A stretch of 64,000 nt of DNA from Porphyridium purpureum (lineage: Eukaryota > Rhodophyta > Bangiophyceae > Porphyridiales > Porphyridiaceae), in contig VRMN01000001.1 of assembly GCA_008690995.1 (NCBI GenBank), positions 992,001 through 1,056,000 on the forward strand, written 5' to 3'. Below the pieces are notes generated by a model. It was given only the letters and a program-made list of their open reading frames with translations, was not told the origin of the DNA and did not search any database. Made by a program: the position numbers and the translations under genes. The number at the start of each line of letters is the position of its first letter. Position 1 is the stretch's first letter. This document shows positions 55,368 through 64,000 of this stretch, one piece after another.

Positions 55368-58300
55368 CGCTCCTCCTTCCGGTCTGAGGGACGCGTAACT
55401 TCTCCCAGCACTTAATGTGGCCCTCCGGAAATAAGGCCTTGGTCATTAAGTCCGCCACATTTTCGTCCGTCTTCACAAATGCCAGTTTCACAAGTTTCTG
55501 CTTTTCGCACACCTGATGCAACCAGGCCAAATCTGTTGCTCGGGTTATCGCCATATGATGCAACTTTGGCGAGTACCCCATCTCTATTGCTCGCATCACA
55601 GCTTGATTGTCACACATCAAAATCACCGAGAACTCTCCGTCACGTATACTTCGCAAGAAAGACAATGCAGGAAACAACGAGAGTTGCACAGTTTCCTCTA
55701 GGGCGGCCAGCTCCGACTCTGAAGTCGACGAGCTCACGAAACGCTGCTTTCTTGAAGACCAATCCACTAGGTACTTGTAATCTCCAGCAACTAAGTACGT
55801 TGCTCTTCCAGAAGTCGACACACGACTCTCTGGACAACCAGCAAAGTCAGCATCCGTGTATCCAAGAATGTTCACCATTCTGATGCCTTCCTTGAGATTC
55901 CCCAACACGTGATACTCCAATGCTTCCCGAGGTGTTTTCAAATACTGCACGACTCGTACGAGCAGCCTTTCTGCTGCCACATTCCACTTGTCAACGTACC
56001 GGGCAATCATACCGACTGCATACGCAATATCAGGTCGAACCGTTCTGGCGAGCCACATCAGCCTCCCGACGTGTTCTCTTACTTTCAAAGTCTTCCAGAT
56101 GACTTGATAATTCAGAACTTCCTCGCCATCTAGCTTCTCAGATGGTGACTTCACGGCACGCAATACGCGTCTAATATCCTGCTCAAATTCCCGAATGACC
56201 ACATCTTGATACTCTTGATTCGCCAAACTCACGCTCCCATTTTTGAGGGAAATGCTCGTCCCCAGGAATCTCAAGGATCCTCCTTCCGTCAATAGTTCTG
56301 GTGCTTTTTCTATGAGAAACTCTTGTTTCAATTCTTCGATGATTCCTGGGCGTTCCTCCTCTCGACAGGCTAATAGACCATCATCCACGTACAGAGCCAA
56401 CAACGCAACTGACGAACTTGCAGCATTTCTCCGGACGTACACATTCTTTTCACCATGCACGAGCTTCCACTGGAACTTTTGCAATCTCCTCCGAGCATCT
56501 TGTGAGAAATCCGAGCCGCTCCTGGGCAAGCCATACAGCGCCTTTCTCAGCCTGACTACTGTGTCTTTTGAATCACAAATTTCACGCGGTAAGTATGCAA
56601 ACGTAGGTGGCCCAGACAGGTCCGCATGGAGGTATGCCGAGCTGATGTCGAAACTAACAATCTGAAGGCCCAGAATTGCAGCCACAGCTATTATCATTCG
56701 GATAGCTGACAAACCAGCAGGCGTCTCATAATCAAAAATGTCATTCGTCGCAGCTCCATCGGACCCCCATATCCTGTTTCCCCCGGCCACCAAGCGGCAC
56801 TTCACCTTGCGAAATTCTTCCGGCATCTCAGCAAATTTCAGACCGAAAATGAAATGTGTGCGTACGAAACGAGCACCAGGTTGCCTCCGGGCCTCCTCCA
56901 GCGTCAAGGGACTCTCATCCCATACCCCAAATTTCAGCATGGATTTGACTTCTTTTTCCATCGCGGCTCGTCCTTGCTCAGACGCCAACGCCGCTCCAGT
57001 TTTCAGCAAAGTCGTTAAGTTCAACTGTGGGATCGTCACTGGACCACCCGTGCCTGCTGCCCGTTCTTCGTCAACCACTCTCACTTTCAATGCCTCGATC
57101 TCTTTCTCAAGCTCCGCTTCTCTAGCTCTGAGAGCATCGATACGACGATCCAAGTCCTGCACCGCTTCAACCGCGGATGGTTCGTCCACTTCTGGCAACT
57201 CTTCCTGCTGGCTCAGGCTCACCATCTCTCGTTCAATTCCCTTTAAAGGGAACTCATGGGTAAATGCCTTAAAATCCTGAGTGCGAATTACTTTTGGGGT
57301 CTCACTCGTCCAGTCATCCCGAGGAAGCACCAAAATTGCCATCGGATGCTCTCCAACGCCGACGAGAATGCCAACTTTTCCTCGCGGTGCATACTTATTG
57401 TCAGGCTGATCATCTTTGTAGACCACCTTGCACCCGAATGGCAAACTAAGATTTCTCGGCGACCATTTTTCACCATGTCGTAATTCAAACGGCGTCTTTC
57501 CAGACTTCCTGCCCACGTGAAGTCTATTCGTCATGAACGCGAAATGCTGCGCGGCGTGCATGAACCAACGCTTCCCGAGTCCGGCCTGCACAAGATTCGC
57601 ACGGATTCCCTGATTCAGCGTGTGGTGAAACCGCTCCTGTTCAGCATGACTGTTTGGCCTGTACGGAATCCCCACCTCGTGCTTTATGAGGTGTTCACGC
57701 ACCAGTCTCCCCACATCTCCCTTGAACTCATTCCCATCATCCGTTCGCAAAACCTTCGGCCATCCTCTCCCGGCTTGCACACTTTTCCAAGCGTCCGCAA
57801 CCGCCGTGTGGGTTTTCGCACGTAGCCCCGCCAATGTCACCCATCCTGTGGCTCTGTCGATATGCGTCAAAATAAACTTTGAACCATCTACCGACTTCAC
57901 ATTTCGCCCAGGCTCCACCAAGTCAATTCCGACTTCATCATTGAATGACAATGCACTGACATCTTTCTCCAGCCTTCGGGCCGGGCGTCGCTTTATCTTC
58001 GCCACGACACACGTCTCACAGTCTCTTTGCATAGGCATGTGAGTCAACTCGTGTTCCGAAGCAGCCACGCTCTGATTTTTCCCGTCAAGCTCGGGAACCA
58101 CTTCTTCAACATTTTCCAACGTGCATATTTCCTTCCCCTCGGGCCTCGTTTCCATCAGTCCCTTCTGCCAATCAATCTTAGGATTCACCATCTTGAGCCA
58201 TTTCCACCCTAAGATGGCATCCATACGAATGGGACCGATATAAAACTCGACGTTCCCTATCCAGAAACCGAGGTCCACCGCAAGCACAATGGGGCCGTGC

Positions 58301-58521
58301 ACCTTCATTCTCTGTCCTCCCGCAAGCTCGACCATGCATTCATCGCAACTGGACTTTACGCTTGCGTCCAAGAATCGGGACCCCAGGAAATTATGCGACG
58401 CTCCACTGTCAATCAAGAAGTCGATTTTTGAACCACTCACTTTCCCATGTTTGTAGAAGAGCCTTGACCTCGCACCCTCGTGCGCAACACCTTCCACAAC
58501 ACCCATTACAGGAGGCTCCAT
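55357..58521 (-). CDS. Copia-type pol polyprotein
   Basis: About 1054 residues. In order: an aspartic protease (IDSGASHNFLG), a pre-integrase zinc segment (HMPMQRDCETCVVAKI), an integrase core (from VGIDLVEP to HAEQERFHHTLNQG), a reverse transcriptase of the copia type (YVDDGLLACR and upstream motifs) and RNase H (LGYTDADFAGC). The frame differs from that of gag, and copia relatives are known to couple the two by frameshift or similar means. Part of a retroelement and treated as such. Confidence 0.93.
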   Translation of the reverse strand: MEPPVMGVVEGVAHEGARSRLFYKHGKVSGSKIDFLIDSGASHNFLGSRFLDASVKSSCDECMVELAGGQRMKVHGPIVLAVDLGFWIGNVEFYIGPIRMDAILGWKWLKMVNPKIDWQKGLMETRPEGKEICTLENVEEVVPELDGKNQSVAASEHELTHMPMQRDCETCVVAKIKRRPARRLEKDVSALSFNDEVGIDLVEPGRNVKSVDGSKFILTHIDRATGWVTLAGLRAKTHTAVADAWKSVQAGRGWPKVLRTDDGNEFKGDVGRLVREHLIKHEVGIPYRPNSHAEQERFHHTLNQGIRANLVQAGLGKRWFMHAAQHFAFMTNRLHVGRKSGKTPFELRHGEKWSPRNLSLPFGCKVVYKDDQPDNKYAPRGKVGILVGVGEHPMAILVLPRDDWTSETPKVIRTQDFKAFTHEFPLKGIEREMVSLSQQEELPEVDEPSAVEAVQDLDRRIDALRAREAELEKEIEALKVRVVDEERAAGTGGPVTIPQLNLTTLLKTGAALASEQGRAAMEKEVKSMLKFGVWDESPLTLEEARRQPGARFVRTHFIFGLKFAEMPEEFRKVKCRLVAGGNRIWGSDGAATNDIFDYETPAGLSAIRMIIAVAAILGLQIVSFDISSAYLHADLSGPPTFAYLPREICDSKDTVVRLRKALYGLPRSGSDFSQDARRRLQKFQWKLVHGEKNVYVRRNAASSSVALLALYVDDGLLACREEERPGIIEELKQEFLIEKAPELLTEGGSLRFLGTSISLKNGSVSLANQEYQDVVIREFEQDIRRVLRAVKSPSEKLDGEEVLNYQVIWKTLKVREHVGRLMWLARTVRPDIAYAVGMIARYVDKWNVAAERLLVRVVQYLKTPREALEYHVLGNLKEGIRMVNILGYTDADFAGCPESRVSTSGRATYLVAGDYKYLVDWSSRKQRFVSSSTSESELAALEETVQLSLFPALSFLRSIRDGEFSVILMCDNQAVMRAIEMGYSPKLHHMAITRATDLAWLHQVCEKQKLVKLAFVKTDENVADLMTKALFPEGHIKCWEKLRVPQTGRRSVEF
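55368..55380 (-). other. Polypurine tract of the copia element
   Basis: ggaaggaggagcg on the minus strand, directly next to the 3' LTR, as expected for plus-strand priming. Confidence 0.65.
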
Positions 58522-58559
58522 TCCCCTCGAGATCTCCTCCTGTCTTGGCTCTCGAGGTC

Positions 58560-59507
58560 TTAGTTTTCCGGCTCTGGCGGACCACCTGCCAAGCGCTCCT
58601 TCAATTTAGGGCATTTGGGCTTAATGTGTCCACGTTCTCCACAATGGTAACACTTCACTTTGGTCTTGCCAGACTTCCGCTTGTCCATGGCTCCCAAATC
58701 CATTGGTGCGCTACCAGAATGCGACGAGAACGCCCTGCTATGAGTCGATGACGAGTTCTTGATCACTTGACTCATATCTCCTCCGAACTTTGCAACCTGC
58801 TCAGCTGCCAACGCAACTTTCAGTGATTCTTCCAAGGTCCTTGTGTCCTGACGGGCCACCTCAATACGCAGTTTCTCCTTCAAGCCCAGCGTGAAGATGG
58901 TGTTCAGTTCTGCATCTGTCACATCTTCAACTGATAACGCTGTCATCCTGAGATTCTGCTCAAATTCTGCGACCGTCATTTTCCCTTGCTTCAACTGATA
59001 CAGATTGGTGCGCGCTGTCAAATGCGCCTGCGGCGGCTCAAACGCTGTGCGCACGAAGTTTGCGAACGCATCCCATCCGGCCTCTGCAAGGCCCTTTCTC
59101 TGCTCCTCCGGACGAGCTGCCCAAAGCAGCGCTGCGTCCCTCTCGAAAAAGCGACTTGCAACAATCACTTTCTGCGAGTCCAAAGCATCTGCGGGCATGC
59201 AGATATCCAGGTCGCTCTTCATTCGCATCAGCCATTCATTGACAACGAGCTTGTCACGCTGACCATCAAACTTTCTCAAACTGCGCCCAATTAACGCGGC
59301 CATGGCACGATCGTTGTCACCAGACCCAGACGCCACGGTCTGCTGGCGCAACAAAACATGCATCATTTCATGGAGGTTACGATTCGCTTCCTGCACTTGT
59401 GCCATCATCATCTCCTGTCCCGCAATGCGCGCATGCAGCTGATTAGCTGCCTCAATCCATGCCGCATTCTCCTGCGGGACATTCATTTCCATTTCATGGC
59501 TTTCCAT
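58560..59507 (-). CDS. Copia-type gag
   Basis: About 315 residues from the ATG at 59507. The middle shows the gag-polypeptide (UBN2-like) pattern with FFERDAALLWAARPEEQRKG and LYQLKQGKMTVAEFEQNLRM. One zinc knuckle CYHCGERGHIKPKC lies near the C-terminus. It would form the particle shell and bind element RNA. Confidence 0.9.
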   Translation of the reverse strand: MESHEMEMNVPQENAAWIEAANQLHARIAGQEMMMAQVQEANRNLHEMMHVLLRQQTVASGSGDNDRAMAALIGRSLRKFDGQRDKLVVNEWLMRMKSDLDICMPADALDSQKVIVASRFFERDAALLWAARPEEQRKGLAEAGWDAFANFVRTAFEPPQAHLTARTNLYQLKQGKMTVAEFEQNLRMTALSVEDVTDAELNTIFTLGLKEKLRIEVARQDTRTLEESLKVALAAEQVAKFGGDMSQVIKNSSSTHSRAFSSHSGSAPMDLGAMDKRKSGKTKVKCYHCGERGHIKPKCPKLKERLAGGPPEPEN

Positions 59508-59522
59508 TTTCTCCAAACAACC

Positions 59523-59536
59523 GGGCGATGATACCA
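59523..59536 (-). other. Primer-binding-site-like sequence of the copia element
   Basis: TGGTATCATCGCCC on the minus strand, two bases inside the 5' LTR. It resembles the initiator-methionine tRNA primer sites (TGGTATCAGAGC) used by copia elements. Confidence 0.7.
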
Positions 59537-59538
59537 CT

Positions 59539-60331
59539 TGGAATTTCTCCCTTTCTGCTTTGTAACCGAATCAACAAAACCGGACCGCTTCACCGATAAC
59601 AGGAACTGGAAACCGCCACACCCCGGAAACTGACAAACCGACGACGAACCGACACACCGAAACGAACGGAAGGACAAGCAGGACAATCAGAGAAAAGTGG
59701 CTAGAAAGGAAGAGAGGACAGAAAATTCAACTTATAGGGGACTACGAGAGGGAGTGGACCGGTCTTGACAAGTGAAGGGTGATGGAAGGTACGTTTAAAC
59801 CCCAGCTGCCTTTTTAAAAACACTCCAGACCGATATCCGCTCGCACAACACGCTAGCGTGCCTCTCCCGCAAATCCAACCCAAGTCTTCCAACGACTGCC
59901 TCAATCCAACTAACCAATTCTCTTTTTATTCTATTTGCCCTTACCTCTTCTTCTACCTTGACCTGGAAATTCCTGGGAACCAGCTTGCCCCTTCGTCCTT
60001 TTATACCCTTCGTCCTTGCTCTTTCCAGCAAGGACGGGAGAACAAATTTCTCCAACAGGACGAATTTCCACCACAGGTTTTGATTCGTTCCACAACTCGC
60101 AACCACAGCCGGCCACGTATCCGGAAAATGGCCGGGAGGGCGCGTCAAGAACGAATCCAGAAGCTTCGGCCGGCCTTTGACCTTTGCACAAGGCCACACA
60201 AAACGACAATGACAAACATTTCGCAGGTCCGAGATCATCACGCTTCTCGAACAATCTTTCATCATAGAACTTTCTAGGGTTTTGTACTCAAAACCCTACG
60301 GCGTCTCTCGGGGCGGAACCCTAAAATTCCA
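59539..60331 (-). repeat. 5' LTR of the copia element
   Basis: 793 bp; by eye indistinguishable from the other LTR, and short frames inside both translate identically. It presumably carries the element's promoter. Confidence 0.95.
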
Positions 60332-61170
60332 CGTTCCTCCTCCCCTTTGCGACTTCCCTCCTATCGTTGTACTTGCATGCTATAGAAACAGTGTTATTTA
60401 TCGATACATGCTGGCCGAACTTGCGAACATGGTCATACCTAGTAAACCGGTGGAGTTGTATTATCACGACTTACTCTTCGAGGCCCCTTTTCGTAGTGTT
60501 TCAATTACGCAAGCTAGCCCGCTTATAGTGTTTTTTTGGTTTGAGGGGAGCGACGTTTTACTGGAGTGCCGCATTTTCTTTCTGTGTTTTGTTCTTAGGG
60601 TATTGCCCTTCCTATTAAAACAGGTTGTTCAGATATGGAAAAGATGAAGGGGAAAAAATGGTAAACAAGGTGAATGCAAGTAGAAGAAAAATAAGAGAGG
60701 AAGAGCGGGGAGGGGGCGGGGAAAAGAGAGGGGAGTGGGGAGGGGGAAGGGAAGGTGAAGGGTGCACAACGTGAAGAGGAAGGGTGAGTACGTGCTGTTT
60801 GGTTAAAGTGTGTGGCGTGTGGGTTGCGCGTGGTACGAGCAAATGGACAGAGCATGCGAGTGAGTTTGTGTAAGGGGAGGGCGGCAGCTGGGAAACTCAG
60901 GGACTAGTGAAACGAAGAAACCGGGAGGGAAGGGGCGTGCACGGTTTCGGGCGTCGACGTTTCGACGAAGGAAGGGCGGCGTTTCGTGAGAGGGGCGTTG
61001 TCCACTTTGGGCGTGGGTACGAGGTCTTGACGGCGTTGGCACGGAGCAAAAGATACGTGCGCGTTTCGTTGAACGTGTTGGTCGTGCGTTGTGCTGTTCG
61101 CCTCCCTTAACGTCCATGCGTTTTCGGACGCGCGTGGGTCGTGGAGGCGCGCGGTGAGGTTTCGAGCATC
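60332..61170 (+). promoter_or_regulatory. 5' region of the PHD-finger gene
   Basis: About 840 bp. It holds AT-rich sequence to about 60650, then a purine-only stretch with many G-runs (60690-60770), then GC-rich leader sequence. No separate gene is credible here. Confidence 0.5.
60707..60746 (+). promoter_or_regulatory. Purine-rich tract with G-quadruplex potential
   Basis: Six runs of four or five G separated by short loops of 1-8 bases, about 430 bp before the PHD gene start. Confidence 0.5.
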
Positions 61171-64000
61171 ATGTCGCCCGAGCAATTAGAGCCGTCGCCT
61201 CACAGTTCCGGGCGCCCGCCCATGCCTGCGTCCTCACCGCCTCCCGTCGCTGCGCCGATGTTGGCGTCTCCGTTGGGGTCCGTTTTTCGACCGGAAGGAG
61301 ATGAGGCCAGTTTGCACCCGTCTTTCTCGACGCCGGGGCAAGCTGGCGCTGTGTTTAACCGTCCTCCCCGACAGGGCCCAATGATGGTGATGAACGGCAG
61401 CGCCGAGGAAGCGCCGCTTTCTACTGGAATTGAGAGACAAGGCCTAATTCCAATGAGCGCGTTACTTGCCAAGGTGAGCTCGTCCGTCAGTGTGCCACCA
61501 TCATCGCAATATCAACAACAGCTTCAACGGCCCAGTGCGGGCGGGTCAAGCTTTTTTGAGTCACGCACAGAGATGACCAGCACGAATCTCTTCATTCCTT
61601 CTTTCGAAAGTCCGAGTCGGTCGTCTATGTCGCCAAATTCTGATGTACAGGGCACCAGGTATACTCCGAGCCCAGACGCGGGACATTTGAATGCTCATAT
61701 GTTGAATTGGCACGCCATCAACAGCGGGAACCGTCTCGCTCCTTCGGCTTGGCCTATGGGTGCTGTTCCGCCGTGGACCATTGCGCAACATTCTGAACGC
61801 TTTGTTGAACAACAGGAGCACTACCAGGCCGACTTTCTCTTGCGGCATCAACAAGGCACACTCAAGCAGGAGCTGCAGCAACCAGCGCATCGACAGAAGC
61901 ACCTTTTGTATACAGAGACGCAAGCGAACCAACAACAAGATCGAAGACATATGCCCGAGCAAGGTCAAAATGTTCATGTCCAGGAGCGGTATCCGAAGGC
62001 GCACGTGGGAGACGTTCCCGCCAGTGTAGAAAATGGCCACTCAAGCGCCTACGGAACCGATTCGCAACCGGTGGAAAGCATCGGAGACGCTCTACCCAGA
62101 CTCGACAAAAACCATGTCGCCGCGGAAGAAAAGGAGGCAAAAGGGAAGGAAGAAGAAGAGGCTACCGTTTGCGTTTGCGGGAGTACCAAGAATCGAGGCT
62201 TCATGATCTACTGTGAAACTTGTCGGACGTGGCAGCATGGCAAGTGCATTGGGTACAAGCGGGAGAGCGAAGTTCCCGAGGAGTACTATTGCACACGATG
62301 CCGGCCGGACCTGATGCTCGCGACTTGTGTAGCGCATCCTCATTTCAAGCCATCGCAGCGCGGGTCAGGTTCGCTGCGGGATGCGAATGTGACTGAGGCA
62401 GAAAGAGCATGTCTTGCGGAAGTGAAAAGTGCTCAAATACGGAAGCTTATCCGCGGTGGAATGAAGTTGGATAGATCAGACAGAGTAGAAACGTTGCGTA
62501 GGTATGCAAAGGACTGGCGAACAGTGTACAGATACCGCGCAGAAGAGGACGCGCTTCGCGCTGATTTTTTAAAGGCGATGCGCATTCTGACGGGTTGGGA
62601 TGTGGAGGCGATTTTGGAACAGCTCAACTCAACAACATCCTCATCAGATCATCCGACCAAGTCTGGGCCCGTATCGCCTTTTGCTTCACCCTCGGTGACT
62701 GGGCGCGTTATGTCGCTATCGCCTCGCCAATCTTCTTTGAGTTCAGATGCGGGCCATGGAAATGGAACTACTTCACTCGATCTTGGACTGAATAATCGGT
62801 CTGGAGGCGAAGACAGTAATGCTAGAAGTGGAGGTGGGCAGCAGCACCGTGAAAAAGAGCGAGTATCGAATGGGAGGAAACGAAAAACCGAGACTGCGAA
62901 CACTGTACCCAAGATCGATTACAAAGACGGCGTCTACTTTAAAGACGGTATGCTCGTCGATCCGAACGCAATGACGCGCGATGAACGCAAAATGTATCAA
63001 CTTGCCCTACAGTTTCAGCGCATGGAAGAGCGCTCCAAGAGGAATAAGCGCGGCGGCGGCGGTAGCCACAGCGAAACGACGTCCTCACCCCGTGCAGACC
63101 CGAAGGAGGTACAAGGCACGCGGAGAGGCTCCCCGAGTCCAAAATCAATCCAGCAATCTAGGCAGAGGAGTCCTTGTGTCTCCAAGAAGCCCTCTCCTGG
63201 AACAGCTGGGGGTGCGGGCGGGACACCACGCGCGTTGACGAAAACAGCCACTGATGCAATAGGCACCCAGAGAAAAAGTAATGTCGCGAACGTCACAACC
63301 TCGGCCGCCAGCGCCGCAGACGCCAGCATAACGCCCAGAACTCCCGGTAGGAAATCGAATGGAGAAAGGAGCACCGGGTTTCCGGCGGCGCTTGCTCCGA
63401 CCAGTCCGGACATTGGGACGTCGAGCCTTCCGCTGCTTTCACCGGAGGACCGTAAGCGATTGTTAATTCCGCTGAAGGCGCCTGGGCCTTCCATAATCGG
63501 TTCATCTTTGTTCGCGCCCAGCAGTGAGAGTGGCACTGGAACTGTTGAGGATATTGGGACAAAGAAGTATCGCATTCTGAACGGCACGCAATTTTGCTCG
63601 AAGGAAAGGTGTGGAGAAGGAGATCATCACAACATCATAGTCCGCGAGGCCTACAATGACCTGAGAGAGGCATCTTGTGCTCCGGAAATGTTTGATTCCG
63701 ACCTGGCTGTTTCGGTTCTACCGCGAAAGCGACTGCTTCTGGAGAAATGGGCCTCCGTTTCTACTGCTCTACCCGAAGCGGAAGGACGGGACCGTCCCGG
63801 TGATTTTGTGCGTTCAGATGCAAGCAGTCGTTGTGGCGGGAGTGAAGGCGAACGTGTCGAAAAGCGTGATGGCGCAATTCAATTTGTTGACACGGGCTTT
63901 AACACCCTCTCATCTCCAGTGGCCGTCACAAAGACAGGTATGGAATGGAAGAAGATCGGCGCGGATGTGCTGGACAAGGACGAAGCGATAAAGGACGAAA
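61171..64000 (+). CDS. PHD-finger protein, 3' truncated by window edge
   Basis: The frame from ATG 61171 (MSPEQLEPSPHSSG) is open for 943 codons and runs off the window end; I translated it through without finding a stop. Residues 1-330 are low-complexity (Pro/Ser, then Gln-rich). A PHD finger at about 332-382 reads CVCGSTKNRGFMIYCETCRT, then WQHGKCIGY and EYYCTRC, with all zinc ligands and the aromatic Trp. The spelling is like the SET3/MLL5 group that reads histone H3 methyl-lysine 4. Predicted helices (RACLAEVKSAQIRKLIRGGM, then TLRRYAKDWRTVYRYRAEED) and a long Ser/Lys-rich region follow. No SET domain is visible before the edge. It is probably a chromatin regulator. Confidence 0.88.
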   Translation, partial: MSPEQLEPSPHSSGRPPMPASSPPPVAAPMLASPLGSVFRPEGDEASLHPSFSTPGQAGAVFNRPPRQGPMMVMNGSAEEAPLSTGIERQGLIPMSALLAKVSSSVSVPPSSQYQQQLQRPSAGGSSFFESRTEMTSTNLFIPSFESPSRSSMSPNSDVQGTRYTPSPDAGHLNAHMLNWHAINSGNRLAPSAWPMGAVPPWTIAQHSERFVEQQEHYQADFLLRHQQGTLKQELQQPAHRQKHLLYTETQANQQQDRRHMPEQGQNVHVQERYPKAHVGDVPASVENGHSSAYGTDSQPVESIGDALPRLDKNHVAAEEKEAKGKEEEEATVCVCGSTKNRGFMIYCETCRTWQHGKCIGYKRESEVPEEYYCTRCRPDLMLATCVAHPHFKPSQRGSGSLRDANVTEAERACLAEVKSAQIRKLIRGGMKLDRSDRVETLRRYAKDWRTVYRYRAEEDALRADFLKAMRILTGWDVEAILEQLNSTTSSSDHPTKSGPVSPFASPSVTGRVMSLSPRQSSLSSDAGHGNGTTSLDLGLNNRSGGEDSNARSGGGQQHREKERVSNGRKRKTETANTVPKIDYKDGVYFKDGMLVDPNAMTRDERKMYQLALQFQRMEERSKRNKRGGGGSHSETTSSPRADPKEVQGTRRGSPSPKSIQQSRQRSPCVSKKPSPGTAGGAGGTPRALTKTATDAIGTQRKSNVANVTTSAASAADASITPRTPGRKSNGERSTGFPAALAPTSPDIGTSSLPLLSPEDRKRLLIPLKAPGPSIIGSSLFAPSSESGTGTVEDIGTKKYRILNGTQFCSKERCGEGDHHNIIVREAYNDLREASCAPEMFDSDLAVSVLPRKRLLLEKWASVSTALPEAEGRDRPGDFVRSDASSRCGGSEGERVEKRDGAIQFVDTGFNTLSSPVAVTKTGMEWKKIGADVLDKDEAIKDE

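Larger units (their letters stand above)
54575..60331 (-). mobile_element. Ty1/copia LTR retrotransposon, looks whole and young
   Basis: The element is about 5.76 kb, transcribed on the minus strand. Two LTRs of 793 bp (54575-55367 and 59539-60331), each bounded by TGGAATTT...AAATTCCA, appear identical along their length. Between them lie a gag frame and a pol frame in the copia order protease, integrase, reverse transcriptase, RNase H. A primer-binding-like sequence TGGTATCATCG adjoins the 5' LTR and a purine-rich tract adjoins the 3' LTR. No obvious break was noticed. Identical LTRs imply a very recent insertion. A matching 5-bp target duplication was not seen. Confidence 0.95.

Noticed and set aside
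60282-60647. Plus-strand 121-residue frame just after the right LTR
   Set aside because: It begins inside the LTR and continues into AT-rich flank with no motif; chance is more likely.

Overview
The window looks like nuclear DNA of an intron-poor eukaryotic alga, most likely a unicellular red alga of the Porphyridium type (inference). More than twenty long reading frames run uninterrupted, many for 2-4 kb. The gene set mixes eukaryotic core functions (APC4, RRP12, TEL2, eL8, a PHD protein) with plant or algal ones (fused aspartokinase-homoserine dehydrogenase, chlorophyllase-like hydrolase, RWP-RK regulator, transit-peptide-like extensions). No operons are visible; genes alternate strands in convergent and divergent pairs.

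Layout. 1-4.4 kb: 3' part of the aspartokinase-homoserine dehydrogenase gene, a chlorophyllase-like hydrolase and an ankyrin protein. 4.4-7.0 kb: gene-poor DNA holding a decayed TnpB/Fanzor-like nuclease. 7.0-16.5 kb: zinc alcohol dehydrogenase, RRP12, and an RWP-RK protein with a PAS-like C-terminus. 16.5-31.8 kb: leishmanolysin-like protease, C2H2 zinc-finger protein, Deg/HtrA protease, EEP phosphodiesterase, APC4 and a membrane-anchored cathepsin X-like protease, with three spacers of about 1.5-1.8 kb. 31.9-33.5 kb: a complete Tc1-like transposon with inverted repeats and TA duplications. 34-46 kb: an EF-hand/TKL kinase/ankyrin protein, a tandem GT92 glycosyltransferase and an LRR-WD40 protein. 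46.6-54.2 kb: SnoaL/NTF2-like protein, TEL2, NHE8-like Na+/H+ exchanger, an unrecognised membrane protein and ribosomal protein eL8. 54.6-60.3 kb: a whole-looking Ty1/copia retrotransposon whose two 793-bp LTRs appear identical. 61.2 kb to the end: a PHD-finger gene that stays open past the window edge.

The genes do not form one pathway. The main signals are two young-looking mobile elements of different classes, each in the spacer between two divergent genes; one old TnpB/Fanzor-like relic; and several unusual domain combinations. No CRISPR array, rRNA or convincing tRNA was seen. Start codons were placed on the first credible ATG, because several of the longest frames begin at non-ATG codons.
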